The position numbers and the translations under genes are program-made. Of a stretch of 59,830 nucleotides of DNA, positions 9,691-18,098 are shown one piece after another. Below the pieces are notes generated by a model. It did not search any database, was not told the origin of the DNA, and saw nothing but the letters and a program-made list of their open reading frames with translations. Position 1 is the first letter of the stretch, and each line of letters starts with the position of its first letter. This DNA comes from Billgrantia azerbaijanica. Lineage in GTDB: Bacteria > Pseudomonadota > Gammaproteobacteria > Pseudomonadales > Halomonadaceae. The DNA lies in assembly GCA_004551485.1 (NCBI GenBank), contig SBLD01000020.1, positions 1 to 59,830 on the forward strand. The letters are read 5' to 3'.

Positions 9691-10488
9691 ATGACCGATT
9701 TCTTCCAGGACCAGCCGTTGCGGATCGCCGGCCGGTCGTTCACCTCGCGCCTGCTGGTCGGTACCGGCAAGTACCAGGACTTCGACGAGACCGCCGAGGC
9801 CGTGGCTGCCTCCGGCGCCGAGATCGTCACCTTCGCGGTGCGCCGCACCAACCTCGGCCAGGAGGCGGGCGAGCCCAACCTGCTCGACGTGGTGCCGCCG
9901 GATCGCTTCACCCTGCTGCCCAACACGGCCGGCTGCTACACGGCCAAGGACGCGGTGCGCACCTGCAAGCTGGCGCGCGAGCTGCTCGACGGCCACAGGC
10001 TGGTCAAGCTCGAGGTGCTGGGCGACCAGTCGACCCTCTATCCCAACGTCGTCGAGACGCTCACGGCGGCCGAGGAGCTGATCGCCGACGGCTTCGACGT
10101 CATGGTCTACACTAGCGACGACCCCATCGTCGCCCGTGAGCTGGAGCGGCTGGGCTGCTGCGCCATCATGCCGCTGGGTTCGCTGATCGGCTCCGGCCAC
10201 GGCATCCAGAACCCGCACAACATCCGCCTGATCATCGAGCAGGCCGGCGTGCCGGTGCTGGTCGATGCCGGCATCGGCACCGCCTCCGACGCAGCGCTCG
10301 CCATGGAACTCGGCTGCGACGGCGTGCTGATGAACTCGGCGATCGCCCACGCCCGCCAGCCGGTGCTGATGGCCAGCGCCATGAAGAAGGCCGTCGAGGC
10401 GGGCCGCGAGGCCTTCCTGGCCGGGCGCATGCCGCGCCGCCAGACGGCAGACCCCTCCTCGCCCTTTGCCGGTCGCATCAACGGCTGA
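9691..10488 (+). CDS. thiG: Thiazole synthase ThiG
   Basis: A 265-residue TIM-barrel enzyme of full length. It condenses deoxyxylulose 5-phosphate, dehydroglycine and ThiS thiocarboxylate to form thiazole phosphate. Lys106 in LVKLEVLGD is the expected Schiff-base lysine. Other family blocks are [40 protein letters not shown] and [18 protein letters not shown], which bind phosphate. It forms a probable operon thiS-thiG-trmB. No TPP riboswitch is visible upstream of the pair. Confidence 0.96.
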   Translation: MTDFFQDQPLRIAGRSFTSRLLVGTGKYQDFDETAEAVAASGAEIVTFAVRRTNLGQEAGEPNLLDVVPPDRFTLLPNTAGCYTAKDAVRTCKLARELLDGHRLVKLEVLGDQSTLYPNVVETLTAAEELIADGFDVMVYTSDDPIVARELERLGCCAIMPLGSLIGSGHGIQNPHNIRLIIEQAGVPVLVDAGIGTASDAALAMELGCDGVLMNSAIAHARQPVLMASAMKKAVEAGREAFLAGRMPRRQTADPSSPFAGRING

Positions 10489-10515
10489 CCCTTGACCGAG
10501 TTTCGAGCACGTCGC

Positions 10516-11262
10516 ATGAACGAGTCGCAACACGACACCCCCGTCTCGACCACCGGCCCGCAAGGCCCGGACGCCCCGCTGCACCGCCGCGGCATCAAGA
10601 GCTACGTGCTGCGCGCGGGGCGCATGACCCAGGCGCAGACCCGCGGCCTCGAGGAGGTGTGGCCGCGGCTGGGCCTGACGCTCGCCGACGGCCGTCAGGA
10701 TCTCGACACCCTGTTCGGGCGCACGGCACCGCGGGTGGTGGAGATCGGCTTCGGCATGGGGGCCTCGCTGATCGAGCAGGCCGAGCGCCATCCCGACACC
10801 GACTTCATTGGCATCGAGGTGCACGCGCCCGGCGTCGGCAAGCTGCTCGACGAGGCCGACAAGCGCGGCCTGTCCAACATCCGGGTGTACCGTGAGGATG
10901 CGTTGCGGGTGCTCGACGAGTGCCTGCCCGAGGCCTCGATCGACACCCTGCAGCTGTTCTTCCCCGACCCCTGGCCGAAGAAGAAGCATCACAAGCGGCG
11001 CATCCTGCAACCGGCCTTCGTCGAATTGGTGCGCACCCGTCTCAAGCCCGGCGGCACCCTGCACATGGCCACCGATTGGGAAAACTACGCCGAGCACATG
11101 GCCGAGGTGATGGACGCCGCGCCCGGCTACGCCAACACCGCAGGCCCCGAGACGGCGCCCTATGTGCCGCGCCCCGCCTTCCGTCCGCTGACCAAGTTCG
11201 AGGCGCGCGGCGAGAAGCTCGGCCACGGCGTCTGGGACCTGATCTACCGCCGCATCGACTGA
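10516..11262 (+). CDS. trmB: tRNA (guanine-N7-)-methyltransferase
   Basis: A 248-residue SAM-dependent enzyme that makes m7G46 in the tRNA variable loop. The N-terminus carries the family segment [18 protein letters not shown], motif I is [12 protein letters not shown], and the hallmark [14 protein letters not shown] sits near residue 152; [16 protein letters not shown] follows. I chose the ATG at 10516; a TTG at 10492 would add eight residues and sit 3 bases after thiG. A strong terminator follows. Confidence 0.93.
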   Translation: MNESQHDTPVSTTGPQGPDAPLHRRGIKSYVLRAGRMTQAQTRGLEEVWPRLGLTLADGRQDLDTLFGRTAPRVVEIGFGMGASLIEQAERHPDTDFIGIEVHAPGVGKLLDEADKRGLSNIRVYREDALRVLDECLPEASIDTLQLFFPDPWPKKKHHKRRILQPAFVELVRTRLKPGGTLHMATDWENYAEHMAEVMDAAPGYANTAGPETAPYVPRPAFRPLTKFEARGEKLGHGVWDLIYRRID

Positions 11263-11289
11263 CCTTCGGTCATTTCCGCCCTTGCTGCT

Positions 11290-11321
11290 GACGGCCCGCC
11301 GATGCGGGCCGTCGCTTTTTT
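11290..11321 (+). terminator. Rho-independent terminator after trmB
   Basis: A perfect 10-bp GC-rich stem (11290-11299 with 11304-11313, 4-base loop) is followed by GC and six T, 28 bases after the trmB stop codon. Confidence 0.9.
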
Positions 11322-11330
11322 CAGGTAACC

Positions 11331-11357
11331 AAAAAAGCGCCCTCGGGGAGAGGGCGC
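11331..11357 (-). terminator. Second of two tandem minus-strand terminators
   Basis: An 8-bp stem (11337-11344 with 11350-11357) with a 5-base loop is followed on the minus strand by six T. It backs up the identical terminator at 11404-11432. Confidence 0.75.
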
Positions 11358-11403
11358 AGGCAAGACCTCGACCCGGTAAAGAGCAGCAATGAGGGGGAAA
11401 ATC

Positions 11404-11432
11404 AAAAAAAAGCGCCCTCGGGGAGAGGGCGC
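11404..11432 (-). terminator. First of two tandem minus-strand terminators
   Basis: The same 8-bp stem (11412-11419 with 11425-11432) is followed on the minus strand by eight T. It lies about 145 bases after the AEC permease stop codon and would end that transcript. Confidence 0.78.
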
Positions 11433-11536
11433 AGGCAAGACCGTGACTAGCAATGAGGGGGGAGAAACCATGGCGAGAAACACTGTCTCCCGCATGGGCG
11501 TGGCGCCTCATCAACGCCACGCCCTCAATGTAGCGG

Positions 11537-11576
11537 TTCGCATTTGCGACGTCAACACAAATGCGAATATTTTTTG
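11537..11576 (+). terminator. Plus-strand terminator-like hairpin next to the AEC permease stop
   Basis: A perfect 10-bp AT-richer stem, TTCGCATTTG (11537-11546) with its complement at 11558-11567, is followed by TA and a seven-base T-run. It would stop plus-strand transcription from entering the permease gene antisense. A second hairpin without a T-run (10-bp stem 11496-11505 with 11515-11524) lies just upstream. Confidence 0.65.
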
Positions 11577-11577
11577 T

Positions 11578-12495
11578 TTATCCGCCGACCAGCTGCAGCC
11601 ACAGCGGCAGGGTGAGCATGGCGAGCAGGGTCTGGCCGGTGATCAGGGCCGCCATCAGCTCGCTGTCGCCGCCCAACTGGCGCGCCAGGATGTAGGCGGA
11701 GGTGGCCGTGGGCAGGGCGGCGAAGAGCAGCGCCACGTCGCGGCTGACCGGGTCGAGCCCCGTCACCAGGGTGAGGCCCAGCACCACCGCCGGCAGCAGC
11801 ACCAGCTTGACGAGATGGGCGGTCCAGACGCCACCATCGCGGCGCATCAGCGCCTGGGGGCGCAGCGCCACGCCCACGGCGACGAGTCCCAGCGGCAGGG
11901 CGGCACGCCCCACCAGTTCCACCGTGGCCGCGCTCCAGCCTGGCAGGCCGAGGCCGGAGAGGTTCAGGGCGATGCCGAGCAGGCAGGCGAGGATCAGCGG
12001 GTTGCGCGCCAGGGCGGCCACGCTCTTGCCCAGGCTCGAGGTGCCCAGGGTGCCGGCGGCGATGAAGCAGGCCACGCACAGCACGTTGATCACTGGCACC
12101 ATCAGCGCCACGGCCACCGCCGCCACGGTGGCGCCCGGCGCGCCGTGCAAGGCGGCGGCGCCGGCCACGCCGACGTAGGTGTTGAAGCGGATCGCCCCCT
12201 GGAACAGCGAGGTGAAGGTGGCAGCCTGGGAGGCGAGCCGGTGGCGCAGCGCCCAGAGGGTGGCGGAGAAGGCCAGTAGCGTGCCCAGTAGCACGGCGGC
12301 CAGGCGCCCCACCGGGACCTGGGAGATGTCGGCCTCCGCCAGAGTGGAAACGAGCATCGCCGGAAAGAGCAGGAAGTAGATCAGCCGCTCCAACTGCGGC
12401 CAGAAGTCGCCGCTCGGCTGCTTCAGTCGGCCCAGCAGCGCGCCGAGCAGGATCAGCAGGAACAGCGGCCCCAGTGCACCGGCCACGCTCGTCAT
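11578..12495 (-). CDS. AEC-family (auxin efflux carrier-like) permease
   Basis: A 305-residue inner-membrane protein with about ten hydrophobic helices in two similar halves, typical of the AEC family (bile acid/auxin-like carriers that include malonate and malate permeases). Conserved blocks are LFLLILLGALLGRL at the N-terminus, FQGAIRFNTYVGVAGAAALHG in the first half and LPTATSAYILARQLGGDSEL near the end. The ATG at 12495 has GGGAGGT upstream. It stands alone between hairpin-rich DNA and a divergent gene. Substrate cannot be predicted. Confidence 0.85.
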   Translation of the reverse strand: MTSVAGALGPLFLLILLGALLGRLKQPSGDFWPQLERLIYFLLFPAMLVSTLAEADISQVPVGRLAAVLLGTLLAFSATLWALRHRLASQAATFTSLFQGAIRFNTYVGVAGAAALHGAPGATVAAVAVALMVPVINVLCVACFIAAGTLGTSSLGKSVAALARNPLILACLLGIALNLSGLGLPGWSAATVELVGRAALPLGLVAVGVALRPQALMRRDGGVWTAHLVKLVLLPAVVLGLTLVTGLDPVSRDVALLFAALPTATSAYILARQLGGDSELMAALITGQTLLAMLTLPLWLQLVGG

Positions 12496-12569
12496 CGTCA
12501 CCTCCCTGTTCTCTTGTCTCGTTGATCTCACCTGCGACAACCGCCCGCGCTCGGCGGTCGCGGATTGCT

Positions 12570-12581
12570 GGTAAGCTTACC
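12570..12581. promoter_or_regulatory. 12-bp perfect palindrome in a divergent gap
   Basis: GGTAAGCTTACC sits between the AEC permease and the membrane-anchored protein gene. It could be an operator, but nothing else supports that. Confidence 0.2.
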
Positions 12582-12618
12582 GTCCGACACCCATCATTGA
12601 AGCGTTGCTTTTGCCGCC

Positions 12619-13131
12619 ATGAGCTCCCCCTCCTTGCCTTCTTCCCGCGAATCGGGATTTCCTGCCCTGCGTTTGATGATGTTGGCCACGCTGATCGCTC
12701 TGGCCGTGGCGCTGTGGTACCTGGTCTCGCACCAGCTGCGGGGGGATGCCGAGGTCAACTGGTTCGCTGCCGAAGCACCCTGTGACTTGCAAGCGGCGCC
12801 CTGCTCGGCGACGCTGGGCAACTATGGGCAACTGACGTTTGCCCTGGCGGCGCCGGATGGCATTCGCGCCCTGGCGCCGTTGCCGCTGACGGTGACCCTG
12901 TCGGGGGTGGATGCCAGCGCCGTGCGCGTGGACTTCGTCGGCCGCGACATGGACATGGGGCTGCATCGTTTCCCGCTGGAGCGGCAGCCGGACGGTCGCT
13001 TCCACGGCCAGGGGCAGGTGTCCCTCTGTACCGAGGACATCATGTCTTGGCAAGCGCGGGTGGTGGTGGAAACGCCCGATGGCCCGCTGGGCAGCCGTTT
13101 CGATTTCACCGTGACGCGGAGTGCACCATGA
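12619..13131 (+). CDS. Membrane-anchored periplasmic protein of unknown function, next to a Sco chaperone
   Basis: A 170-residue protein with one N-terminal membrane helix (about residues 18-37, LRLMMLATLIALAVALWYLV) and a periplasmic domain that looks beta-rich. It has two Cys (in APCDLQAAPC) and a Met/His patch, DMDMGLHRF, reminiscent of FixH/YtkA-like or copper-binding immunoglobulin-type domains; this resemblance is from motif impression only. Its stop overlaps the start of the Sco-family gene (ATGA), so they are translated together. A role in copper delivery or cytochrome oxidase assembly is an inference from that pairing. Confidence 0.75.
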   Translation: MSSPSLPSSRESGFPALRLMMLATLIALAVALWYLVSHQLRGDAEVNWFAAEAPCDLQAAPCSATLGNYGQLTFALAAPDGIRALAPLPLTVTLSGVDASAVRVDFVGRDMDMGLHRFPLERQPDGRFHGQGQVSLCTEDIMSWQARVVVETPDGPLGSRFDFTVTRSAP

Positions 13132-13721
13132 CACGCAAGTCTCTGTGGACGGCGTTTGCGCTGTTTCTCGCCGCGCTGGCCCTTGGCGCCTACGCCTGGT
13201 ATCAGCAGGCCTCCCGGCCGAGCGACGGGCCTGTCGGTGGCCCCGTGGAATTGCCCTCCACGCAAGGGGACTTCTCGCTTGCGCAGCTCGAGGAGGACCA
13301 GTTGGCGGTGCTCTTCTTCGGCTACACTCAGTGTCCTGACGTCTGCCCCATGAACATGGCGGTGATGCGCCAGGTGCTGCAGGCGCTCGATGCCGAGCAG
13401 CGCCGCCGCGTCGTGCCGGTGATGATCTCCGTGGACCCGGAGCGCGACACCGTGGAGCGCCTGCGGGAGTACGTCGCCTACTTCGGCGACGCTTTCATCG
13501 GTGCCACGGGCAGCCCGGCGCAGCTCGAGGCCATCGCCGAGCGCTATGGGGTCGTCTGGCGGCGCGTGGAGACCCCCGACTCGGCGATGGGGTATACCGT
13601 CGATCACACCTCCTCGCTCTTCGTGGTCGACCGCGAGGGCGAGATCCGGCGCCGCGTGCTCTATTCGCCCACTCCCGGACCGCTGCAGACGGTCATCAAA
13701 GAGGAACTGGGCGACGCCTGA
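13128..13721 (+). CDS. Sco1/SenC family copper chaperone
   Basis: A 197-residue thioredoxin-fold protein with one N-terminal membrane anchor (about residues 8-24). The copper site is complete: CPDVC (Cys69 and Cys73) and His160 in TVDHTSSLFVVD. Sco proteins mature the CuA centre of cytochrome c oxidase or reduce its cysteines. The ATG at 13128 overlaps the upstream stop; the longer frame from 13047 lies in the upstream gene. It is convergent with the esterase gene, 7 bases between stops. No oxidase genes are in the window. Confidence 0.92.
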   Translation: MTRKSLWTAFALFLAALALGAYAWYQQASRPSDGPVGGPVELPSTQGDFSLAQLEEDQLAVLFFGYTQCPDVCPMNMAVMRQVLQALDAEQRRRVVPVMISVDPERDTVERLREYVAYFGDAFIGATGSPAQLEAIAERYGVVWRRVETPDSAMGYTVDHTSSLFVVDREGEIRRRVLYSPTPGPLQTVIKEELGDA

Positions 13722-13728
13722 GTCGCCC

Positions 13729-14781
13729 TCACTCTTCGGCGGGCGTGTCGGTCAGGCGCGCGAGCATCGCCATCAGGGCGCCCATCTGGGTGCCCTCGCG
13801 AGTATCGTGCAGCGGGTGGAGCTGCCAGGTGCTCTCGGCGAAGCCCCACCAGTCCCAGCACCCCCGGGGGTTGGCCAGGCTACTCTCCGCCTGGGGGTAG
13901 AGCACCGCGCGATCGTTGGCGGCGGCCCAGGCGTTGAGGCCGGTGTGGCGCACGAAAGCTTCGCCGATCTGCTCGGCGGCCATGCTGCAGCCATGCAGGG
14001 CCAGGGTGAGGTTGCAATCGCCCGTCTCGCAGCCCGCCGGCAGGTAGAGGTAGCCGGTGTCGGCGAGCCCCTTGGCGTCGAACGCCGTCTGATCGAACGT
14101 CAGCAACTGGCCTGCATCGTCGGCCGGGGCATCGGGCGGCACCAGATCGCCGTGCAGCCAGTCGAGCAGCTCGCCGGCGAGGTCGGTGTCGCAGGCCAGC
14201 AGGTGCGTGCCACCGCCCAGGCGGCAGTCGGCGAGCTGGGCGGTCGGGATGTCGCGGCCCCGCGTGCGGATCGGCCAGCCGTGACCGGTGTCGGGTGCCT
14301 GGCGGACGCGCAGCTGCGTCTCGGGTGCGGCCAGCCAGTCGCGGAGCTGCGTGGCCAGCGCCTCGCCGAGGGTGGGGGCCACCACCTCGTCGGCCGCACC
14401 GTGCCAGACGAAGGCGCGCAGCGTGGCGAAGGCCGCGTCGCTGCCGACCAGGTCGCGTGTCTGGTAGTCGCGGCGCCGGTCCGCCAGGGCATCCAGGTCC
14501 GGCGGGCCATGGCGGGTCGACATGCACTGCCCGAGCGCCTGGCCCAGGCTGCCTTCGGCGCAGCTCCAGGGGCCGGCGGCCAGCACGCCAAGGCCGGTGA
14601 AGTGTTCGGGCCAGGCAACGGCCAGCTGGGTGGCCATGTAGCCGCCGGAGGAGATGCCGATCACGCTGATGTCGTCGTCCTCCAGGGCGAGACGGGGCAG
14701 TTCGGCGGGCGGTTCCTGGCCCCAGGCACCGGTGGCGGCCGCGAGCAGCGCCGCGGCCGTGAGCAGGGTAGTGGTTCGCAT
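13729..14781 (-). CDS. Secreted PHB-depolymerase-like esterase
   Basis: A 350-residue protein with a cleavable signal peptide (cut probably after AWG, near residue 21). The mature N-terminus reaches GISSGGYMA, a GxSxG nucleophile elbow (Ser44), with VLAAGPWSC close behind; QAPDTGHGWP near residue 190 likely holds the catalytic His. The C-terminal half has LTLALHGCSMAAEQIGEAF and CWDWWGF, typical of the esterase PHB depolymerase family. It probably acts in the periplasm or outside on polyhydroxyalkanoate or other short-chain esters. It lies 7 bases from the FKBP gene and may be its downstream operon partner. Confidence 0.8.
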   Translation of the reverse strand: MRTTTLLTAAALLAAATGAWGQEPPAELPRLALEDDDISVIGISSGGYMATQLAVAWPEHFTGLGVLAAGPWSCAEGSLGQALGQCMSTRHGPPDLDALADRRRDYQTRDLVGSDAAFATLRAFVWHGAADEVVAPTLGEALATQLRDWLAAPETQLRVRQAPDTGHGWPIRTRGRDIPTAQLADCRLGGGTHLLACDTDLAGELLDWLHGDLVPPDAPADDAGQLLTFDQTAFDAKGLADTGYLYLPAGCETGDCNLTLALHGCSMAAEQIGEAFVRHTGLNAWAAANDRAVLYPQAESSLANPRGCWDWWGFAESTWQLHPLHDTREGTQMGALMAMLARLTDTPAEE

Positions 14782-14788
14782 CGGGGGG

Positions 14789-15472
14789 TCAGTCCACCAC
14801 GTCCAGCAGTTCTACCTTGAAGACCAGCGTCTCGTTGGGGCCGATGGGCCCCTGCCCCTGGGCGCCATAGCCGAGCTCGGCGGGGATGTAGACCTTCCAG
14901 GTGGCGCCGACCTGCATCATCTGCAGCGCTTCCTGCCACCCCTCGATGACCTGGTTGACGCGCAGGGTGAGCGGTTCGCCGCGATCGTAGGAACTGTCGA
15001 AGACGGTACCGTCGACCAGCGCGCCCTCGTAGTGGACCTCGACCGTCGAGGCGGCGTCGGGAGAGGCGCCGTCGCCGGCATCCAGCACCTCGTACTGCAG
15101 GCCGGACTCGGTGACCTCGACGCCCTCGCGCTGGGCATTCTCCTCGAGGAACGCCTCGCCCTCGGCCAGGTTGCGCTCGGCCAGTTCCTGCGCCTCGGCC
15201 TGGCGTGCCGCCATCGCCTGCTTCTGGAACTGGCTCAGGGCCGCAGCCATCTCCTCGTTGCTCATGGCCAGGTCGTTGCCCTCGATGACGTCACGAATGG
15301 CGTCGGCGAAGGCATCGACATCCAGGTCGGCGAAGTCCTGGACGATGCTCTGTCCGTAGGCGACGCCAAGGCTGTAGCTGAGACGCTCCTCCTCGGTTTC
15401 CGGCGCGGCCAAGGCGAAGGAGGCGGTCAGCGTCAGCGCGGTGGCGCAAGCGGAAGTCAGCAGTGTCTTCAT
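14789..15472 (-). CDS. FKBP-type peptidyl-prolyl isomerase, FkpA/Mip type
   Basis: A 227-residue periplasmic isomerase. It has a signal peptide (MKTLLTSACATALTLTASFA, cut after ALA), an N-terminal dimerisation domain with the typical RLSYSLGVAYGQSI, a long charged helix (about 78-115) and a C-terminal FKBP domain with VEVHYEGALVDGTVFDSSYDRG, VIEGWQEALQMMQVG and YIPAELGYG. It folds or rescues envelope proteins. The ATG at 15472 begins the signal peptide; the frame extends upstream to 15604 without a signal. Confidence 0.9.
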   Translation of the reverse strand: MKTLLTSACATALTLTASFALAAPETEEERLSYSLGVAYGQSIVQDFADLDVDAFADAIRDVIEGNDLAMSNEEMAAALSQFQKQAMAARQAEAQELAERNLAEGEAFLEENAQREGVEVTESGLQYEVLDAGDGASPDAASTVEVHYEGALVDGTVFDSSYDRGEPLTLRVNQVIEGWQEALQMMQVGATWKVYIPAELGYGAQGQGPIGPNETLVFKVELLDVVD

Positions 15473-15559
15473 GCAAGATCCTTGTGAGAGTGCTTGAGGC
15501 GCGGGCGGCGAGGCGTACTGGAACGGGCCCGACGCGGCGCCCGTGCCGGTATCGGCGAC

Positions 15560-15595
15560 GCGACCGGATACGGCCCTCATGGGCCGCCCGGTCGC
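15560..15595. other. Nested hairpin downstream of teaD
   Basis: GCGACCGG (15560-15567) pairs with CCGGTCGC (15588-15595), and inside it CGGCCC (15571-15576) pairs with GGGCCG (15581-15586). It lies about 50 bases after the teaD stop codon and could protect or end the tea transcript, but no T-run follows on either strand. Confidence 0.35.
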
Positions 15596-15647
15596 ACAAG
15601 TCATCGGACTCTAGCAGGGGTGGCGCGGTTCCGCATCCAAGGCCGGG

Positions 15648-16091
15648 TCACACCACCAGGGTCGGGCAGTGGGCCGAGCCGGCGACGCGTTGTGCCACGC
15701 TGCCGAGCAGCAGGCTCTTCTCGCCGTTGGTGCCCTGGGCGCCGACCACGATCAGATCGCACTCGCGCTTGCGGGCGAAGCGCACGATGGTGCGCGACGG
15801 TCGGCCGCCCTTGACGAAGGCGCGCAGCCTGGCGGGATCGGCGCCGAGCGCCACGGCCTCGTTCTTGGCGTGCACGGCGACCTCGGTGGCGTACTCCTTG
15901 AGGGCGTCGTCGGGAATCTCCAGCTTGTCCGGGCGCACCATGGAGAGCGAGGCCTCCAGCAGACTGTGGTGCTTGAACACGCACAGGATGTAGAGCTCCG
16001 CCCCGGTCAGCATCTGCAGGCCCACGGCTTTCTCCAGGGCCTTCAGTGCACCTTTCGAACCGTCCACTGGCACCAGTATGCGATTGAACAT
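15648..16091 (-). CDS. teaD: Universal stress protein TeaD of the ectoine TRAP operon
   Basis: A 147-residue UspA-fold protein. In Halomonas elongata the equivalent TeaD binds ATP and tunes ectoine uptake by TeaABC. The N-terminal strand RILVPVDGS and the nucleotide loop [22 protein letters not shown] (conserved G-2x-G-9x-G-S) are present. I chose the ATG at 16091 with GAGGAG 9 bases ahead; an ATG at 16100 lies directly behind the same site. It follows teaC by 31 bases, last of teaABCD. Confidence 0.93.
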   Translation of the reverse strand: MFNRILVPVDGSKGALKALEKAVGLQMLTGAELYILCVFKHHSLLEASLSMVRPDKLEIPDDALKEYATEVAVHAKNEAVALGADPARLRAFVKGGRPSRTIVRFARKRECDLIVVGAQGTNGEKSLLLGSVAQRVAGSAHCPTLVV

Positions 16092-16122
16092 GATCACCAT
16101 CTCCTCGAGTCGGATGGGGGGC

Positions 16123-17406
16123 TCAGCGGAAAGCCAGATCGCGCAGGAACAGGGCGATCTGCGGGAACATGATCAGCAGGGCGGCCGCCAGCACGAGGAT
16201 GAAGATGAAGGGCGGCGTGCCCTTGATCACGTCCAGGTAGGGCCGCTTGAAGATGGCGATGGCCGTGAAGATGTCGCACCCGAAGGGAGGCGTCGCCGAG
16301 CCGATCGCCACCTGCAGGGTGATCAGGATGCCCACCAGCACCGGGTCGAGCCCGGTGGCCTCGATGGCCGGCGTGAAGATCGGCGTCAGCACCAGGATCA
16401 CCACGATGGGGTCGACGAACATGCACGCGACGAAGAAGGCGACGCAGATGGCGATCAGCACGCCGACGGGGCCGGCCTCGTTGATGCCCACCGCTCCGAG
16501 AATGGCTTGCGGGATCTGGGCGAACGAAATGATCCACGAGAAGGCGGTGCCCACGGCCACCAGGATGAACACCACCGCGGTGATCAGGCCGGTGGACTTG
16601 GCGATGGTGTAGATGTCGGCCATGTTCAGCGAGCGAAAGACGCCGAACTCCAGAATCACCGCATAGAGCACGCAGGCGGCGGCGGCCTCGGTGGGGCTGA
16701 AGATGCCGCCGTAGATGCCGCCGACGATGATCACCGGGAAACCCAGTGGCCAGAGGGCGTCGCGCACCGCCAGGGCGCGGGTGCGCCAGCTCGACCTGGC
16801 TTCGGTGGGCACGTCCTTGACGACGGCGTAGGTCACACAGTACACGGCGAACATCAGCAGGATCAGCAGTCCGGGCCCGATGCCGGCGATGAACAGCTCG
16901 CCGATCGAGGTGCCCGAAATGACCCCGTAGATGATCATGCCGATGCTCGGCGGGATCAAGAAGGCGATGTCGCTGGCGTTGATGATCAGGGCCAGGGTGA
17001 AGGAGTCGGAGTAGCCGGCCTTGAGCATCTTGGGGCGCAGGGGGGAGCCGATGGCCACCACCGTGGCCTGGGTCGAACCGGAGACGGCGCCGAACAGGGT
17101 GCAGGAGGCGGCGGTGCTCACGGCCAGCCCGCCCTTCACGTGGCCGATGAAGGCCATCACCATGTTGATCAGGCGCTCCGCGGACTGCCCTCGCGTCATG
17201 ATGTCGGCGGCGAGGATGAACATCGGCACCGCGATCAGCGAGGCGGGGCGGATGCCGGCCATCATCTGCTGGATCACGGTGTCCATCTGACCTAGACCGC
17301 CAAACATCATGAAGAACCCGATGACCGCGGCGGTAATCAGCGGGATCATCATCGGAAAGCCCAGCAGCAGCAGGGCTATCATCGTGGTGACCATTATTGT
17401 CGTCAT
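16123..17406 (-). CDS. teaC: Ectoine TRAP transporter, large permease subunit
   Basis: A 427-residue DctM-type subunit with about 12 membrane helices. It drives Na+-coupled import of ectoine and hydroxyectoine delivered by TeaA. Family blocks: [16 protein letters not shown] near 57, [24 protein letters not shown] near 97-119, [19 protein letters not shown] near 150, [14 protein letters not shown], and [20 protein letters not shown] near 375. It lies 30 bases after teaB. The identity as teaC rests on context with the clearly TeaA-like binding protein. Confidence 0.93.
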   Translation of the reverse strand: MTTIMVTTMIALLLLGFPMMIPLITAAVIGFFMMFGGLGQMDTVIQQMMAGIRPASLIAVPMFILAADIMTRGQSAERLINMVMAFIGHVKGGLAVSTAASCTLFGAVSGSTQATVVAIGSPLRPKMLKAGYSDSFTLALIINASDIAFLIPPSIGMIIYGVISGTSIGELFIAGIGPGLLILLMFAVYCVTYAVVKDVPTEARSSWRTRALAVRDALWPLGFPVIIVGGIYGGIFSPTEAAAACVLYAVILEFGVFRSLNMADIYTIAKSTGLITAVVFILVAVGTAFSWIISFAQIPQAILGAVGINEAGPVGVLIAICVAFFVACMFVDPIVVILVLTPIFTPAIEATGLDPVLVGILITLQVAIGSATPPFGCDIFTAIAIFKRPYLDVIKGTPPFIFILVLAAALLIMFPQIALFLRDLAFR

Positions 17407-17436
17407 GCTGTGTTCCCCCGGGGACTCTGCCCTGCG

Positions 17437-18015
17437 TCAGACTTCCGTTTCCGTATCCTTGTAACCGTCGAGCACGCTCGTCGACAGGTAGACGTCCCGC
17501 GATGTCATGTTCTTGATGGCGGTCAGAAAATACTGGATGCCGGTGATGAGAAAGCCCACGGGCACCCAGACGTAGATGATCCAGATCGGCAGGCTCAGTG
17601 CCGGCAGCACCCGCCCCCTGGCGTAGAGATCGAGGATATAGATGATCGAGTAGTAGAGCAGGAAGAACATCACCAGCGAGGTGAACAGGGAAATGACGAT
17701 CATCAGCGCCTTGCGCCCGCCCGTCGGCAGGGCGTCGTAGATGGCCGACATGCGGATGTGACGGCCGTGGCGGGCCGCGTAGCCGATGCCGGCGAAGGTG
17801 ATCATGATGATCAGGATCCGGTTGATCTCGCCGGAAAAGAAGATGCTCTGGCCAAAGACGAAGCGGCCGATCACGTTGGCCACGGTGTTGACGGCCATCA
17901 GCAGCACGCCCATGGCCAGGATCACCGCCTCGACCTTGCTGATGAAGGTGTCGATGGTGCCAAGAAAGCCCGGCAGGCCGGAGTGGTAGTTCTTTTCGGA
18001 GTCTTCTTCGGTCAT
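17437..18015 (-). CDS. teaB: Ectoine TRAP transporter, small permease subunit
   Basis: A 192-residue DctQ-type subunit with four membrane helices (near 30-50, 65-80, 102-125 and 140-160). Typical features are [20 protein letters not shown] and the basic loop [18 protein letters not shown]. It pairs with TeaC. The start at 18015 sits 83 bases after the teaA stop, with a strong stem-loop in that gap. Confidence 0.92.
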   Translation of the reverse strand: MTEEDSEKNYHSGLPGFLGTIDTFISKVEAVILAMGVLLMAVNTVANVIGRFVFGQSIFFSGEINRILIIMITFAGIGYAARHGRHIRMSAIYDALPTGGRKALMIVISLFTSLVMFFLLYYSIIYILDLYARGRVLPALSLPIWIIYVWVPVGFLITGIQYFLTAIKNMTSRDVYLSTSVLDGYKDTETEV

Positions 18016-18052
18016 GGCTTGTCACCCTTTCGGCACGACCTTCCAAACAAGT

Positions 18053-18076
18053 CGGGGGCAGCATCTGCTGCCCCCG
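18053..18076 (-). other. Intercistronic stem-loop between teaA and teaB
   Basis: Perfect inverted repeat CGGGGGCAGCA (18053-18063) and its complement (18066-18076). On the minus strand it is followed by ACTTGTTTGG, not a clean T-run. Such stem-loops after binding-protein genes often protect the upstream message and lower permease expression relative to the binding protein; partial termination is also possible. Confidence 0.6.
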
Positions 18077-18098
18077 GATGCGGTGGCGAGGTCCGCCC

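Larger units (their letters stand above)
11331..11462. repeat. Tandem duplication carrying two terminators
   Basis: A 37-bp segment at 11331-11367 recurs identically at 11406-11442. Both copies are followed by variable spacers and then AGCAATGAGGGGG (11383-11395 and 11449-11461, the second with one extra G). The unit therefore is about 60-75 bp, repeated twice. Each copy carries an inverted repeat GCGCCCTC/GAGGGCGC next to an A-run. Confidence 0.85.
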
